From an uncultured Muribaculaceae bacterium (GTDB lineage Bacteria > Bacteroidota > Bacteroidia > Bacteroidales > Muribaculaceae), in the NCBI GenBank assembly GCA_904501735.1, contig CAJGBY010000005.1:1-64000 (forward strand): DNA of 64,000 bases, read 5' to 3'. The position numbers and the translations under genes were made by a program. The stretch's first letter is position 1; every line of letters begins with the position of its first letter. This document shows, piece by piece, positions 17,415 through 25,457 of the stretch. The notes below the pieces were generated by a model, which searched no databases, was not told the origin of the DNA, and saw only the letters and a list, made by a program, of their open reading frames with translations.

Positions 17415-19288
17415 GATTTGAATATGATGTGATAGTGATAGGTGGCGGTCACGCAGGTTGCGAAGCAGCTTGCGCAGCGGCAAATTTGGGCTCAACTACT
17501 CTACTTATCACCTTGGATATGAACAAGATAGCTCAAATGAGTTGTAATCCTGCTGTCGGCGGTATTGCTAAAGGTCAGATAGTGAGGGAGATAGACGCAT
17601 TGGGCGGTTTTATGGGTATTGTAACCGATCGTTCGGCTATTCAATTCAGAATGCTGAATCGCTCGAAAGGACCTGCTATGTGGAGTCCGAGAGCACAGAG
17701 CGACCGTATGCAATTCATGGCAGAATGGCGCAAAGTCATCGAAAACACCCCTAACCTATACATCTGGCAAGACGATGCATTGGGGTTTGTGATCGAAAAC
17801 AATACTGTGGTGGGCGTAAAAACAGCATTTGGCGTAGAATTCAAGGCAAAGGCTGTGGTGCTTACTGCGGGTACATTCCTTAATGGATTGATGCATGTGG
17901 GACGCGTGCAAATCAAGGGTGGCCGTGTGTCGGAACCTGCTTCGCATGGTATCACTGAGCAATTACGCGATCTTGGTTTCACTACCGAACGAATGAAGAC
18001 AGGAACACCTGTGCGCATCGATGCTCGCTCGATCAATTTTGACCTTGCCGAAAAGCAAGAAGGCGACAACGATTACCACAAGTTCTCTTATATGCCCGAT
18101 GTGAAGCGCACGCTAAAGCAACGCCCATGCTGGATAGTGAACACTAACAGCGAGGTGCATGAAATATTGCGTGAAGGATTGCCAGAATCGCCTCTATATA
18201 ACGGACAAATTCAAAGTATCGGACCTCGTTATTGTCCGAGTATTGAAACAAAGATTGTAACATTTGCCGATAAGGATTCGCATCAGTTGTTCTTGGAACC
18301 TGAAGGCGAATACACTAACGAATACTATGTGAATGGCTTCTCTTCATCTTTGCCACTTGAAGTGCAATTTGATGCGTTGAAGAAGGTGCCAGCGCTCGAA
18401 AATGTGCAAATCTATCGTCCAGGATATGCGATAGAATATGACTTCTTTGATCCTACACAGTTGAAGCATACTTTGGAAACAAAGAAGGTGAAGAACCTGT
18501 TCTTTGCTGGTCAGGTGAATGGTACAACAGGCTACGAAGAAGCAGCAGGACAAGGTTTGATAGCCGGTGTGAATGCTCATCAAAACGCTGTGGGTGGCGA
18601 ACCATTTACACTTGGTCGCGATGAGGCTTATATAGGCGTGCTTATTGATGACCTTGTAACAAAGGGTGTAGATGAGCCTTATAGAATGTTTACTTCGCGC
18701 GCCGAATATCGCATTCTATTGCGTCAAGACGATGCCGATATGCGATTGACTGAGAAATCTTACAAGCTTGGTCTTGCAAGCCAAGAACGATATGATTTGA
18801 TGGTATCGAAGCGTGAACAGCGTGATGCGTTGGTAGATTTCTGTAAAGAATTTTCTATCAAACCAGCATTGATTAATGCCGATTTGGAACGCATGGGCAC
18901 ATCGCCATTGAAAGAGGGCTGTAAGTTGTATTCGTTGGTATTGCGTCCACAATTAGATATCAACAAACTTGCCGAAGTGATTCAGCCATTGAAGAACTTT
19001 ATCGACAAGTTAGAAGAAGCACGCCGTGAAGAAATTATCGAAGCTGCCGAAATTCTAATCAAATATCAAGGATATATCGACCGCGAAAAGATGATTGCTG
19101 AAAAGGTGATGCGCCTTGAGCATGTGAAATTGCGTGGCAAGTTGAAATATAGCGAAATTCAAGCTATTTCGACCGAAGCACGCCAAAAGCTCGAAAAAAT
19201 CGATCCAGAAACCGTGGCACAAGCTGCCCGTATACCTGGCATTTCACCGAGCGACATAAATATATTACTTTTATTATTAGGAAGATAA
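17411..19288 (+). CDS. mnmG: tRNA uridine 5-carboxymethylaminomethyl modification enzyme MnmG (GidA)
   Basis: 625 aa, full length. FAD-binding GGGHAGCEAACAAANLG lies near residues 12-28, the MSCNPAVGGIAKGQIVREID motif at about 41-60, and the KTGTPVRID and GQVNGTTGYEEAAGQG motifs are intact; the C-terminal helical domain ends with IPGISPSDINILLLLLG. With MnmE (not in the window) it installs cmnm5U at wobble uridine 34 of tRNAs. It overlaps ybeY by 4 nt. A perfect parS-like palindrome begins 9 nt after its stop. Confidence 0.97.
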   Translation: MRFEYDVIVIGGGHAGCEAACAAANLGSTTLLITLDMNKIAQMSCNPAVGGIAKGQIVREIDALGGFMGIVTDRSAIQFRMLNRSKGPAMWSPRAQSDRMQFMAEWRKVIENTPNLYIWQDDALGFVIENNTVVGVKTAFGVEFKAKAVVLTAGTFLNGLMHVGRVQIKGGRVSEPASHGITEQLRDLGFTTERMKTGTPVRIDARSINFDLAEKQEGDNDYHKFSYMPDVKRTLKQRPCWIVNTNSEVHEILREGLPESPLYNGQIQSIGPRYCPSIETKIVTFADKDSHQLFLEPEGEYTNEYYVNGFSSSLPLEVQFDALKKVPALENVQIYRPGYAIEYDFFDPTQLKHTLETKKVKNLFFAGQVNGTTGYEEAAGQGLIAGVNAHQNAVGGEPFTLGRDEAYIGVLIDDLVTKGVDEPYRMFTSRAEYRILLRQDDADMRLTEKSYKLGLASQERYDLMVSKREQRDALVDFCKEFSIKPALINADLERMGTSPLKEGCKLYSLVLRPQLDINKLAEVIQPLKNFIDKLEEARREEIIEAAEILIKYQGYIDREKMIAEKVMRLEHVKLRGKLKYSEIQAISTEARQKLEKIDPETVAQAARIPGISPSDINILLLLLGR

Positions 19289-19296
19289 ACTAAAAT

Positions 19297-19312
19297 TGTT
19301 CCACGTGGAACA
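19297..19312. other. parS-like chromosome partition site
   Basis: TGTTCCACGTGGAACA, a perfect 16-bp palindrome matching the bacterial parS consensus recognised by ParB/Spo0J. It lies between mnmG and apt. Only one such site was noticed in the window; parA/parB are not present here. Confidence 0.8.
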
Positions 19313-19336
19313 CTAATTTAAATAAATAGACATATT

Positions 19337-19870
19337 ATGGAAGAAAACAAAATGGAGAGAGTTAAAAGTCTAATTCGTGATATACCTGATTTTCCTCAAA
19401 AGGGTATTCTTTTCCGCGATTTGACTACAGCATTGAAAGATGGTCAAGCATTGAAAGAAATCGGCGAAACCTTGCGCGATATGTATAAAGATCTTGGCAT
19501 TACTAAGGTTGTGGGTATCGAAGCTCGTGGCTTTATTGGTGGTTCTATCCTTGCTTATGAATTGAATGCTGGTTTTGTTCCATTGCGTAAACCTGGTAAA
19601 TTGCCTGCAGATACAATCAAGAAAACTTACGATAAGGAATATGGTACCGATACAATCGAAATTCACAGAGATGCTATCGACGAAAACGATATCGTAGTGA
19701 TTCACGATGACCTGCTTGCTACAGGTGGTACTATGGCAGCTGCTTATGAACTTGTGAAGAGCCTTAATCCAAAGAAGGTATATGTCAATTTCGTGGTAGA
19801 ATTGACTGGTCTTAATGGCCGTTCAGTGTTCCCAGCTGACGCTGAAATTACTTCGTTGATTACTTATTAA
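19337..19870 (+). CDS. apt: Adenine phosphoribosyltransferase
   Basis: 177 aa. The PRPP-binding motif reads VVIHDDLLATGGTMAAA (about residues 121-137), and the N-terminal DIPDFPQKGILFRDLTTAL and EARGFIGGSILAYEL are family hallmarks. Apt salvages adenine to AMP with PRPP. It follows the parS-like site and precedes uvrC by 14 nt, probably in one transcript. Confidence 0.96.
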   Translation: MEENKMERVKSLIRDIPDFPQKGILFRDLTTALKDGQALKEIGETLRDMYKDLGITKVVGIEARGFIGGSILAYELNAGFVPLRKPGKLPADTIKKTYDKEYGTDTIEIHRDAIDENDIVVIHDDLLATGGTMAAAYELVKSLNPKKVYVNFVVELTGLNGRSVFPADAEITSLITY

Positions 19871-19884
19871 TACATCTTCTTGAG

Positions 19885-21687
19885 GTGGATTCTCGCGAGG
19901 AATTGATGCTGAAAGTAGGGCTATTGCCTGATTCTCCTGGCGTATATATGTACTTTGATGGCGAGGGGAAAATTATCTATGTGGGTAAGGCCAAACGCTT
20001 GAAGCGTCGCGTAAGTTCTTATTTCAATAGGGTACATAGCGTGGCGCGCACCAATATACTCGTGAAGAATATTCGTGACTTGAAATATATTGTTGTAGAT
20101 AGTGAGGAAGATGCCTTACATCTCGAAAATAGCCTTATCAAGGAGCATAAACCTCGATATAATGTATTATTAAAAGATGATAAGTCATACCCGTGGATAT
20201 GTGTAACCAATGAGTTATACCCACGGGTATTTCTCACTCGTGAAACCCCTAAAAGAGGCGGTAAATTCTATGGACCATATTCAAATGTGAATGTGGCACG
20301 CACCGTTATCGAACTTATTCGCGAGTTATATCCCATTCGCACATGCCGTCATGTGTTTACAAAGGAGATGGTGGAGCGCGGAAAGATAGGTCTTTGCTTG
20401 CAATATCACATAAAAAACTGTTTGGGTTGCTGCACAGGGGAGATTAGCCCCGAAGAATACCACAAATTCATCGATGAAATCAGGCAAATTCTGAATGGTA
20501 ACACGCAACAGCTGTGCGATTATCTTATAGACGAAATGCAGAGTTTGGCTAGCGAATTGAAGTTTGAAGAGGCTCAATTGGTGAAGCAAAAATATGAATT
20601 GGTTGAAAAGTATCGTGCAAAGTCGGTAATTGTGAGTTCACACATAACCGATGTAGATGTGTATGCAATAGAGCGCGATGAAACCAATGCTTATATCAAT
20701 TACCTACATTTGCGTAATGGCTCGATAGTGCAATGCTTGACGCTTGAATACTCAGTGAAGATGCAAGAAAGTGATGAGGAGTTGCTGTCGATGGCAATAG
20801 CCGAAATCATCGTCAAATTCGACCGAAAACCTCGAGAAATCCTTGTTCCTGTGATTCCCGAAACCGAAATGGAGGGAGTGCAATTTGTGGTTCCAAAGAT
20901 TGGTGACAAGAAAAAACTCGTGGATATAGCCTTGAAGAATGCCAAGCAATATATGCTCGACAAGATAACGCGTTCGGAAAAACTGAATCCGCAACAACGC
21001 ACAATGCGTGTGTTGAAGACTATGCAACGCGATTTCCGTCTTGAAGAGTTGCCACGACACATAGAATGTTTCGATAACTCCAACACACAAGGAACAAATC
21101 CTGTGGCATCGTGTGTGGTGTTTAAAGATGCTGTGCCATCGAAACGCGATTACCGACATTTTAATATTAAAACGGTGGAAGGCCCCGACGACTTTGCGTC
21201 AATGAAAGAGGTGCTCACGCGCCGTTATACGCGTTTGGTGCAAGAAGGTGAGGACTTGCCTCAACTGGTGATTGTCGATGGCGGTAAAGGGCAGTTGAGC
21301 GCGGCTGTGGAAGCTTTTGATGCTATGGGGCTGCGAGGAAAGATAGCGCTTGTGGGTATTGCCAAGCGACTCGAAGAAATATATTTCCCTGGCGATAGCG
21401 TGCCGTTGTATATCGACAAGAATAGTGAGTCGTTGCGAGTGGTTCAACGCTTGCGCGATGAGGCTCACCGATTCGGTATCACACATCATCGCAATCGTCG
21501 CAGTAAGGGGCAGACTGTATCGATACTCGACGGAATAAAAGGAGTGGGAAGTGTTACTCGCGATACATTGCTAAAGCATTTCAAGAGTGTAAAAAGGCTT
21601 CGTGAGGCTACCGAAGAAGAAATAGCATCGGTGGTAGGCGTGGTGAAGGCTAAAATCGTAGTAGAAGGACTAAAGAAAGAAGATTAG
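19885..21687 (+). CDS. uvrC: UvrABC system protein C
   Basis: 600 aa from a GTG start; the next ATG at 19906 would remove a conserved N-terminal segment, so GTG is preferred. GIY-YIG nuclease domain about residues 13-92 (SPGVYMYFDGEGKIIYVGKA), UVR helices about 205-240, RNase H-like nuclease domain from about 370 (IECFDNSNTQGTNPVASCVV), and tandem helix-hairpin-helix at the end (LDGIKGVGSVTRDTLLKHF). UvrC makes both incisions in nucleotide excision repair. It is 2 nt from dtd. Confidence 0.96.
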   Translation: MDSREELMLKVGLLPDSPGVYMYFDGEGKIIYVGKAKRLKRRVSSYFNRVHSVARTNILVKNIRDLKYIVVDSEEDALHLENSLIKEHKPRYNVLLKDDKSYPWICVTNELYPRVFLTRETPKRGGKFYGPYSNVNVARTVIELIRELYPIRTCRHVFTKEMVERGKIGLCLQYHIKNCLGCCTGEISPEEYHKFIDEIRQILNGNTQQLCDYLIDEMQSLASELKFEEAQLVKQKYELVEKYRAKSVIVSSHITDVDVYAIERDETNAYINYLHLRNGSIVQCLTLEYSVKMQESDEELLSMAIAEIIVKFDRKPREILVPVIPETEMEGVQFVVPKIGDKKKLVDIALKNAKQYMLDKITRSEKLNPQQRTMRVLKTMQRDFRLEELPRHIECFDNSNTQGTNPVASCVVFKDAVPSKRDYRHFNIKTVEGPDDFASMKEVLTRRYTRLVQEGEDLPQLVIVDGGKGQLSAAVEAFDAMGLRGKIALVGIAKRLEEIYFPGDSVPLYIDKNSESLRVVQRLRDEAHRFGITHHRNRRSKGQTVSILDGIKGVGSVTRDTLLKHFKSVKRLREATEEEIASVVGVVKAKIVVEGLKKED

Positions 21688-21689
21688 AT

Positions 21690-22142
21690 ATGAGAATTGT
21701 AATACAAAGAGTGCTAAATGCCTCAGTATCAATAGATAACAGACTTTATAGTACTATAAATCAAGGACTTATGATACTTGTGGGTGTTGCTTCGGGCGAT
21801 ACAGAGCAAGATATGGAATGGTTGGCTGCCAAAGCGGCTAATATGCGAATTTTCGACGACGAGAATGGCGTGATGAATCGCAGTGTGATAGATGTGGAAG
21901 GCGAAGTGCTTGCTGTGAGTCAATTCACACTTAATGCATCGACCAAGAAAGGCAATCGCCCATCGTACATTCACGCAGCAGGTCATGATGTCGCTATCCC
22001 ACTCTACGAAAAATTTTGTGAGCGAATGCAAGAACTCGTAGGTCGAGAAGTGAAGCGAGGAGTATTTGGTGCCGATATGCAAGTGTCGCTAATCAATGAC
22101 GGACCTGTAACTATTATTGTAGATTCGAAATTAAAAGAGTAA
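21690..22142 (+). CDS. dtd: D-aminoacyl-tRNA deacylase
   Basis: 150 aa, standard size. Signature SQFTLNASTKKGNRPSY (about residues 77-93) and the C-terminal GPVTIIVDS cross-subunit motif are intact. The enzyme hydrolyses D-aminoacyl-tRNAs, preventing D-amino acid incorporation. Two nucleotides separate it from uvrC. Confidence 0.96.
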   Translation: MRIVIQRVLNASVSIDNRLYSTINQGLMILVGVASGDTEQDMEWLAAKAANMRIFDDENGVMNRSVIDVEGEVLAVSQFTLNASTKKGNRPSYIHAAGHDVAIPLYEKFCERMQELVGREVKRGVFGADMQVSLINDGPVTIIVDSKLKE

Positions 22143-22247
22143 CTTTGGAATTGAAATTGGAGAGAGTTGAAAATTTCATTTAGTTTCACTCGGAGAATTA
22201 AAAATATTGACCAAGCGGTCGAAATAAAGTAAAATTTTGCAAGGAAA

Positions 22248-22589
22248 ATGACTTTAAAAGAGGCTCAAAAGCGTGTAGACGACTGGATTCGCACCTATGG
22301 AGTGCAGTATTTCAGCGAGTTAACTAATATGGCTATCCTTACAGAAGAGGTTGGCGAGGTGGCTCGAATTATTTCCAGAAAATACGGAGAGCAGTCGTTT
22401 AAGCCTTCGGACAAAGAAAAAGACCTTGCCGACGAGCTCGCTGATGTGATGTGGGTGGTGATGTGCCTTGCCAACCAAACAGGCATCGATCTTACCGAGG
22501 CACTTGAACGCAATTTCAAGAAAAAGACCGAGCGCGATAGCGAGCGACACAAAAACAACGAAAAATTAAGTAACAATAAAAATAAATAA
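22248..22589 (+). CDS. MazG-like nucleotide pyrophosphohydrolase
   Basis: 113 aa all-alpha NTP-PPase. The EExxE...ExxD metal-binding pattern is seen in LTEEVGEVARIISRKYG and DLADELADVMWVVMCLANQ. Members hydrolyse (d)NTPs to monophosphates, as house-cleaning enzymes. The C-terminus is Lys/Asn-rich. It lies 3 nt before deoC, so the two are probably co-transcribed, linking two nucleotide-metabolism genes. Confidence 0.88.
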   Translation: MTLKEAQKRVDDWIRTYGVQYFSELTNMAILTEEVGEVARIISRKYGEQSFKPSDKEKDLADELADVMWVVMCLANQTGIDLTEALERNFKKKTERDSERHKNNEKLSNNKNK

Positions 22590-22592
22590 ATC

Positions 22593-23504
22593 ATGGGAGA
22601 ATGTAATTGCAATCACGAACACCACAATAAATACGAAGAAGCTATTTGCCATAGCCAAGTGTGTGTTGATGATGAAAAGGTGAAAGCAGCTGTTGCCGAT
22701 ATAATCGCAAAGCACGCAGAAGAAAACAAGAACGAAGAAGTGTATAAGTTCTTGCTTAACACTATCGACCTTACAACTCTTAGTTCGGAAGATTCAGAAA
22801 GCTCGGTAGCTGCATTTGTTCAAAAAGTGAACGATTTCGAAACAAACTATCCAATGTTGAAGAATGTAGCAGCAATATGTGTATATTCTCGCTTTGCTGA
22901 GGTGGTTCGTTCGGTGCTTGAAGTGTCTGAAGTGAATGTTGCTGTATGTTCGGCAAATTTCCCTTCATCACAATCACGCCTTGAAATTAAGACAGCCGAA
23001 ACAGCGCTTGCAGTACTTGATGGCGCTAATGAAGTGGATATCGTGTTCAATCTTGGTTTGTATCGCGATGGCGCATACGAAGATTTGTGCGACGAAATTT
23101 CAGAAATCAAGGCTTCTTGCAAGGATGCTCACCTAAAGGTTATCCTTGAAACAGGCGCTTTACAGACAGCTGAACACATTCGCAACGCATCAATCTTGTC
23201 GATGTATTCAGGAGCCGATTTCATCAAAACATCAACAGGAAAGATGTATCCAGGTGCATCGCTTGAGGCTGCTTATGTGATGTGTAAGTGTATCAAGGAA
23301 TACTACGACAAGCATGGCGTTATGAAGGGCTTTAAGGCATCGGGTGGTATTCGTACTACTGAAGATGCAGTGAAGTACTACACTATCGTTAAGGAAGTGC
23401 TTGGCGAAAAGTGGTTGACTAACGAATATTTCCGTATCGGTGCATCAGGTCTTGCTAATAGCTTGTTTGCTGACATTTCTGGTACAGAGATAGCTCCTTT
23501 CTAA
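22593..23504 (+). CDS. deoC: Deoxyribose-phosphate aldolase with Cys/His-rich N-terminal extension
   Basis: 303 aa. The class I aldolase core has the Schiff-base Lys in DFIKTSTGK (K212) and the second active-site Lys in GFKASGGIR (K248), with EVDIVFNLG carrying the catalytic Asp (D149). It cleaves 2-deoxyribose-5-phosphate to acetaldehyde and glyceraldehyde-3-phosphate in deoxynucleoside catabolism. The first 24 residues are unusual: four Cys and four His (MGECNCNHEHHNKYEEAICH then SQVC), a possible metal-binding extension. No other start fits better. Confidence 0.93.
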   Translation: MGECNCNHEHHNKYEEAICHSQVCVDDEKVKAAVADIIAKHAEENKNEEVYKFLLNTIDLTTLSSEDSESSVAAFVQKVNDFETNYPMLKNVAAICVYSRFAEVVRSVLEVSEVNVAVCSANFPSSQSRLEIKTAETALAVLDGANEVDIVFNLGLYRDGAYEDLCDEISEIKASCKDAHLKVILETGALQTAEHIRNASILSMYSGADFIKTSTGKMYPGASLEAAYVMCKCIKEYYDKHGVMKGFKASGGIRTTEDAVKYYTIVKEVLGEKWLTNEYFRIGASGLANSLFADISGTEIAPF

Positions 23505-23533
23505 TAGAGAATATAAGAGTATTTAGAATAAAG

Positions 23534-23570
23534 AAAATCGCCAAACTCCGTAAAGGGATTTGGCGATTTT
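23534..23570. terminator. Bidirectional terminator
   Basis: 12-bp stem AAAATCGCCAAA / TTTGGCGATTTT flanked by A and T runs, between the convergent deoC and endonuclease genes. Confidence 0.8.
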
Positions 23571-23598
23571 TGCTGTATATAAAGGATGTGTTTTTACC

Positions 23599-25296
23599 CT
23601 ACTTTACAATAGCTTTGATAGGTTGGTCTGATTCGCGAGCAGTGATGAGGTAGATGCCCACTGGGAGGTCGATTGCATGGTCGTTTTCGACATTGTCGAG
23701 TTGCTCTACAAGTACGCCTTGAGTATTGTAGATGCGCACATCGTTGAGAGGCTCGTTGCAGATAAATCGTAATCCTCCAGGGTGAGGAGCAATGGCTAGA
23801 ATGCGATTAGCTTCTACGCCTTCAATACCACTACCTTCGGCAACTGTAATAGTGTTTGACGCAGGCGAAGTGTAACCAAGTCGACTGCTTTGCACATAGT
23901 ATGTTTCACTTGTGCCAGCTTCGCGTGTGAAGTCATAATAGGTTTCTTCGGTATCTACTTGTTCGGTGGTTACGAGAGCCCCATTCTTGTAGATTGAGCG
24001 AGTGATGATGTAGTAGTCCACCTCCTCGTCGACAGCTTGCCACACGGCGCGATAGCTATCGGAAGTAACATTCTCGGCCGATAGAGCCACAGGAGCAGAT
24101 AGAGTAGGAATATCGAGACATTCACCATTGATATAGACACCTGTTACACTACCAGTGATACCTCCGTCGTAGAAGTAAAGACAAGTAGAGTGCTTGCCCA
24201 CCTTAGTAGGCTTGTAGGTGATAGTGAGTTTGTATCCGTTGGCCGAATTTACGGCAGCAGCATCTATGCGCTCGGTAGAAAGAGAGAACATCTGGTGGTG
24301 TGTGTTATCGTCGAAAAGCACCAAAGTGATGCCGTAGCCTGTAATGTTTTGACCTTTTACATAAATTTCAAGGTTGGAAGTCTTGCCCACGCCTAATTGA
24401 CCGAAATCCATAGAGCTACCAAGTTGAGGGTATATGATTTCGGCAGGACCAGTTACGCTACCACTACCACCACCATTATAGGTTTCGCCCATTCTGTTAC
24501 CCCAAATGTACTCAGCAAGGTTAGGATCGTCGACAAATGGGTTGCGGTTACCTTGGATAGTGAATACAGCATCGTTGCGGTCGCGTTCCTTTTGGCTCAC
24601 AGGGTCGTTGCGGTGCCATGAGAGCAATATATTGCGAGCATATTGGTTCAATGTCAAGTAGCTTGAGTTATTGAACATGTAAGTATACTTCCAAGTATAG
24701 TCTTGGTAGCAGGTTGCCATGTAGAAATATACGCGTGCAAAGTCGCCTTTGTATTCATCGTCGGGTTCAAACACATAATTTGTTCCACTGCCTGAAATAG
24801 AAGGGTAACCAACTGTAGACACGCCATTGTCAAATTTCACCGAAAGAGATGTGTTTACTTCGCCCAAAGGGTAGTTGCTCTTTGCCGAATTAGCTTTACC
24901 ATCGCTTGGGAATAGGTGTATAATATCGGTACCAGCTTCGAACGCTTCTACATTGCTTGGAGAGTTCCACCAACTCTTAGGCACCGAGTGCTCGCGGTTA
25001 AGTCCATAAGTTCCTCCGTAGTACCAATAATCGCGTGTGTTCCAGTTGTCGGAATACATATCCCATACAATAGACTTTCCGTTCACCTTTTCGGGGTAAA
25101 CATCGGTAGTAGGGAAATGATTCCATAGGCTTGAATATGAGAGCTTTGTGTGAGGACGCACGAGGCTGTGTATGGCATTTTTCAATGTCTCCCCACTCTT
25201 ACCGTTCAGAGATGTATAATATCCGTTAGGAGCCACAGCATAAGCGCATATAACACATAGATTGGTGAGCAACAATAAAACTTTATATCTTTTCAT
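23599..25296 (-). CDS. Secreted endonuclease I family nuclease with sorting domain
   Basis: 565 aa from ATG at 25296 (an upstream TTG adds two residues). Signal peptide about residues 1-21. Endonuclease_1 (EndA/NucM-like) domain about 30-260 with the His-metal motif LNREHSVPKSWW and the DIIHLFPSDGKANSAKSNYP segment; FN3-like region about 395-480; C-terminal type IX-like sorting domain (about 490-565, ending AIVK). Such enzymes degrade extracellular DNA for nutrient acquisition or biofilm escape. Divergent from the GLUG protein gene. Confidence 0.88.
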   Translation of the reverse strand: MKRYKVLLLLTNLCVICAYAVAPNGYYTSLNGKSGETLKNAIHSLVRPHTKLSYSSLWNHFPTTDVYPEKVNGKSIVWDMYSDNWNTRDYWYYGGTYGLNREHSVPKSWWNSPSNVEAFEAGTDIIHLFPSDGKANSAKSNYPLGEVNTSLSVKFDNGVSTVGYPSISGSGTNYVFEPDDEYKGDFARVYFYMATCYQDYTWKYTYMFNNSSYLTLNQYARNILLSWHRNDPVSQKERDRNDAVFTIQGNRNPFVDDPNLAEYIWGNRMGETYNGGGSGSVTGPAEIIYPQLGSSMDFGQLGVGKTSNLEIYVKGQNITGYGITLVLFDDNTHHQMFSLSTERIDAAAVNSANGYKLTITYKPTKVGKHSTCLYFYDGGITGSVTGVYINGECLDIPTLSAPVALSAENVTSDSYRAVWQAVDEEVDYYIITRSIYKNGALVTTEQVDTEETYYDFTREAGTSETYYVQSSRLGYTSPASNTITVAEGSGIEGVEANRILAIAPHPGGLRFICNEPLNDVRIYNTQGVLVEQLDNVENDHAIDLPVGIYLITARESDQPIKAIVK

Positions 25297-25364
25297 AAAC
25301 AATTGTGTTTTGTTTGAAAACTTGACAAATAAATTGTAAAGATAGTATAACTTTTTGAGATTTT

Positions 25365-25395
25365 TTTGCTAAATGGCTAATTTTCACTAAATTTG
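25365..25395 (+). promoter_or_regulatory. Promoter of GLUG-repeat protein gene
   Basis: TTTG at 25365-25368 and TAAATTTG at 25388-25395 with a 19-nt spacer. A leader of roughly 55 nt precedes the GTG start. Confidence 0.65.
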
Positions 25396-25457
25396 CCGAA
25401 TATTTCTATTCTAAAATAGGACAAATTTAAAAATAATAATCATAAAACATAAATTCG

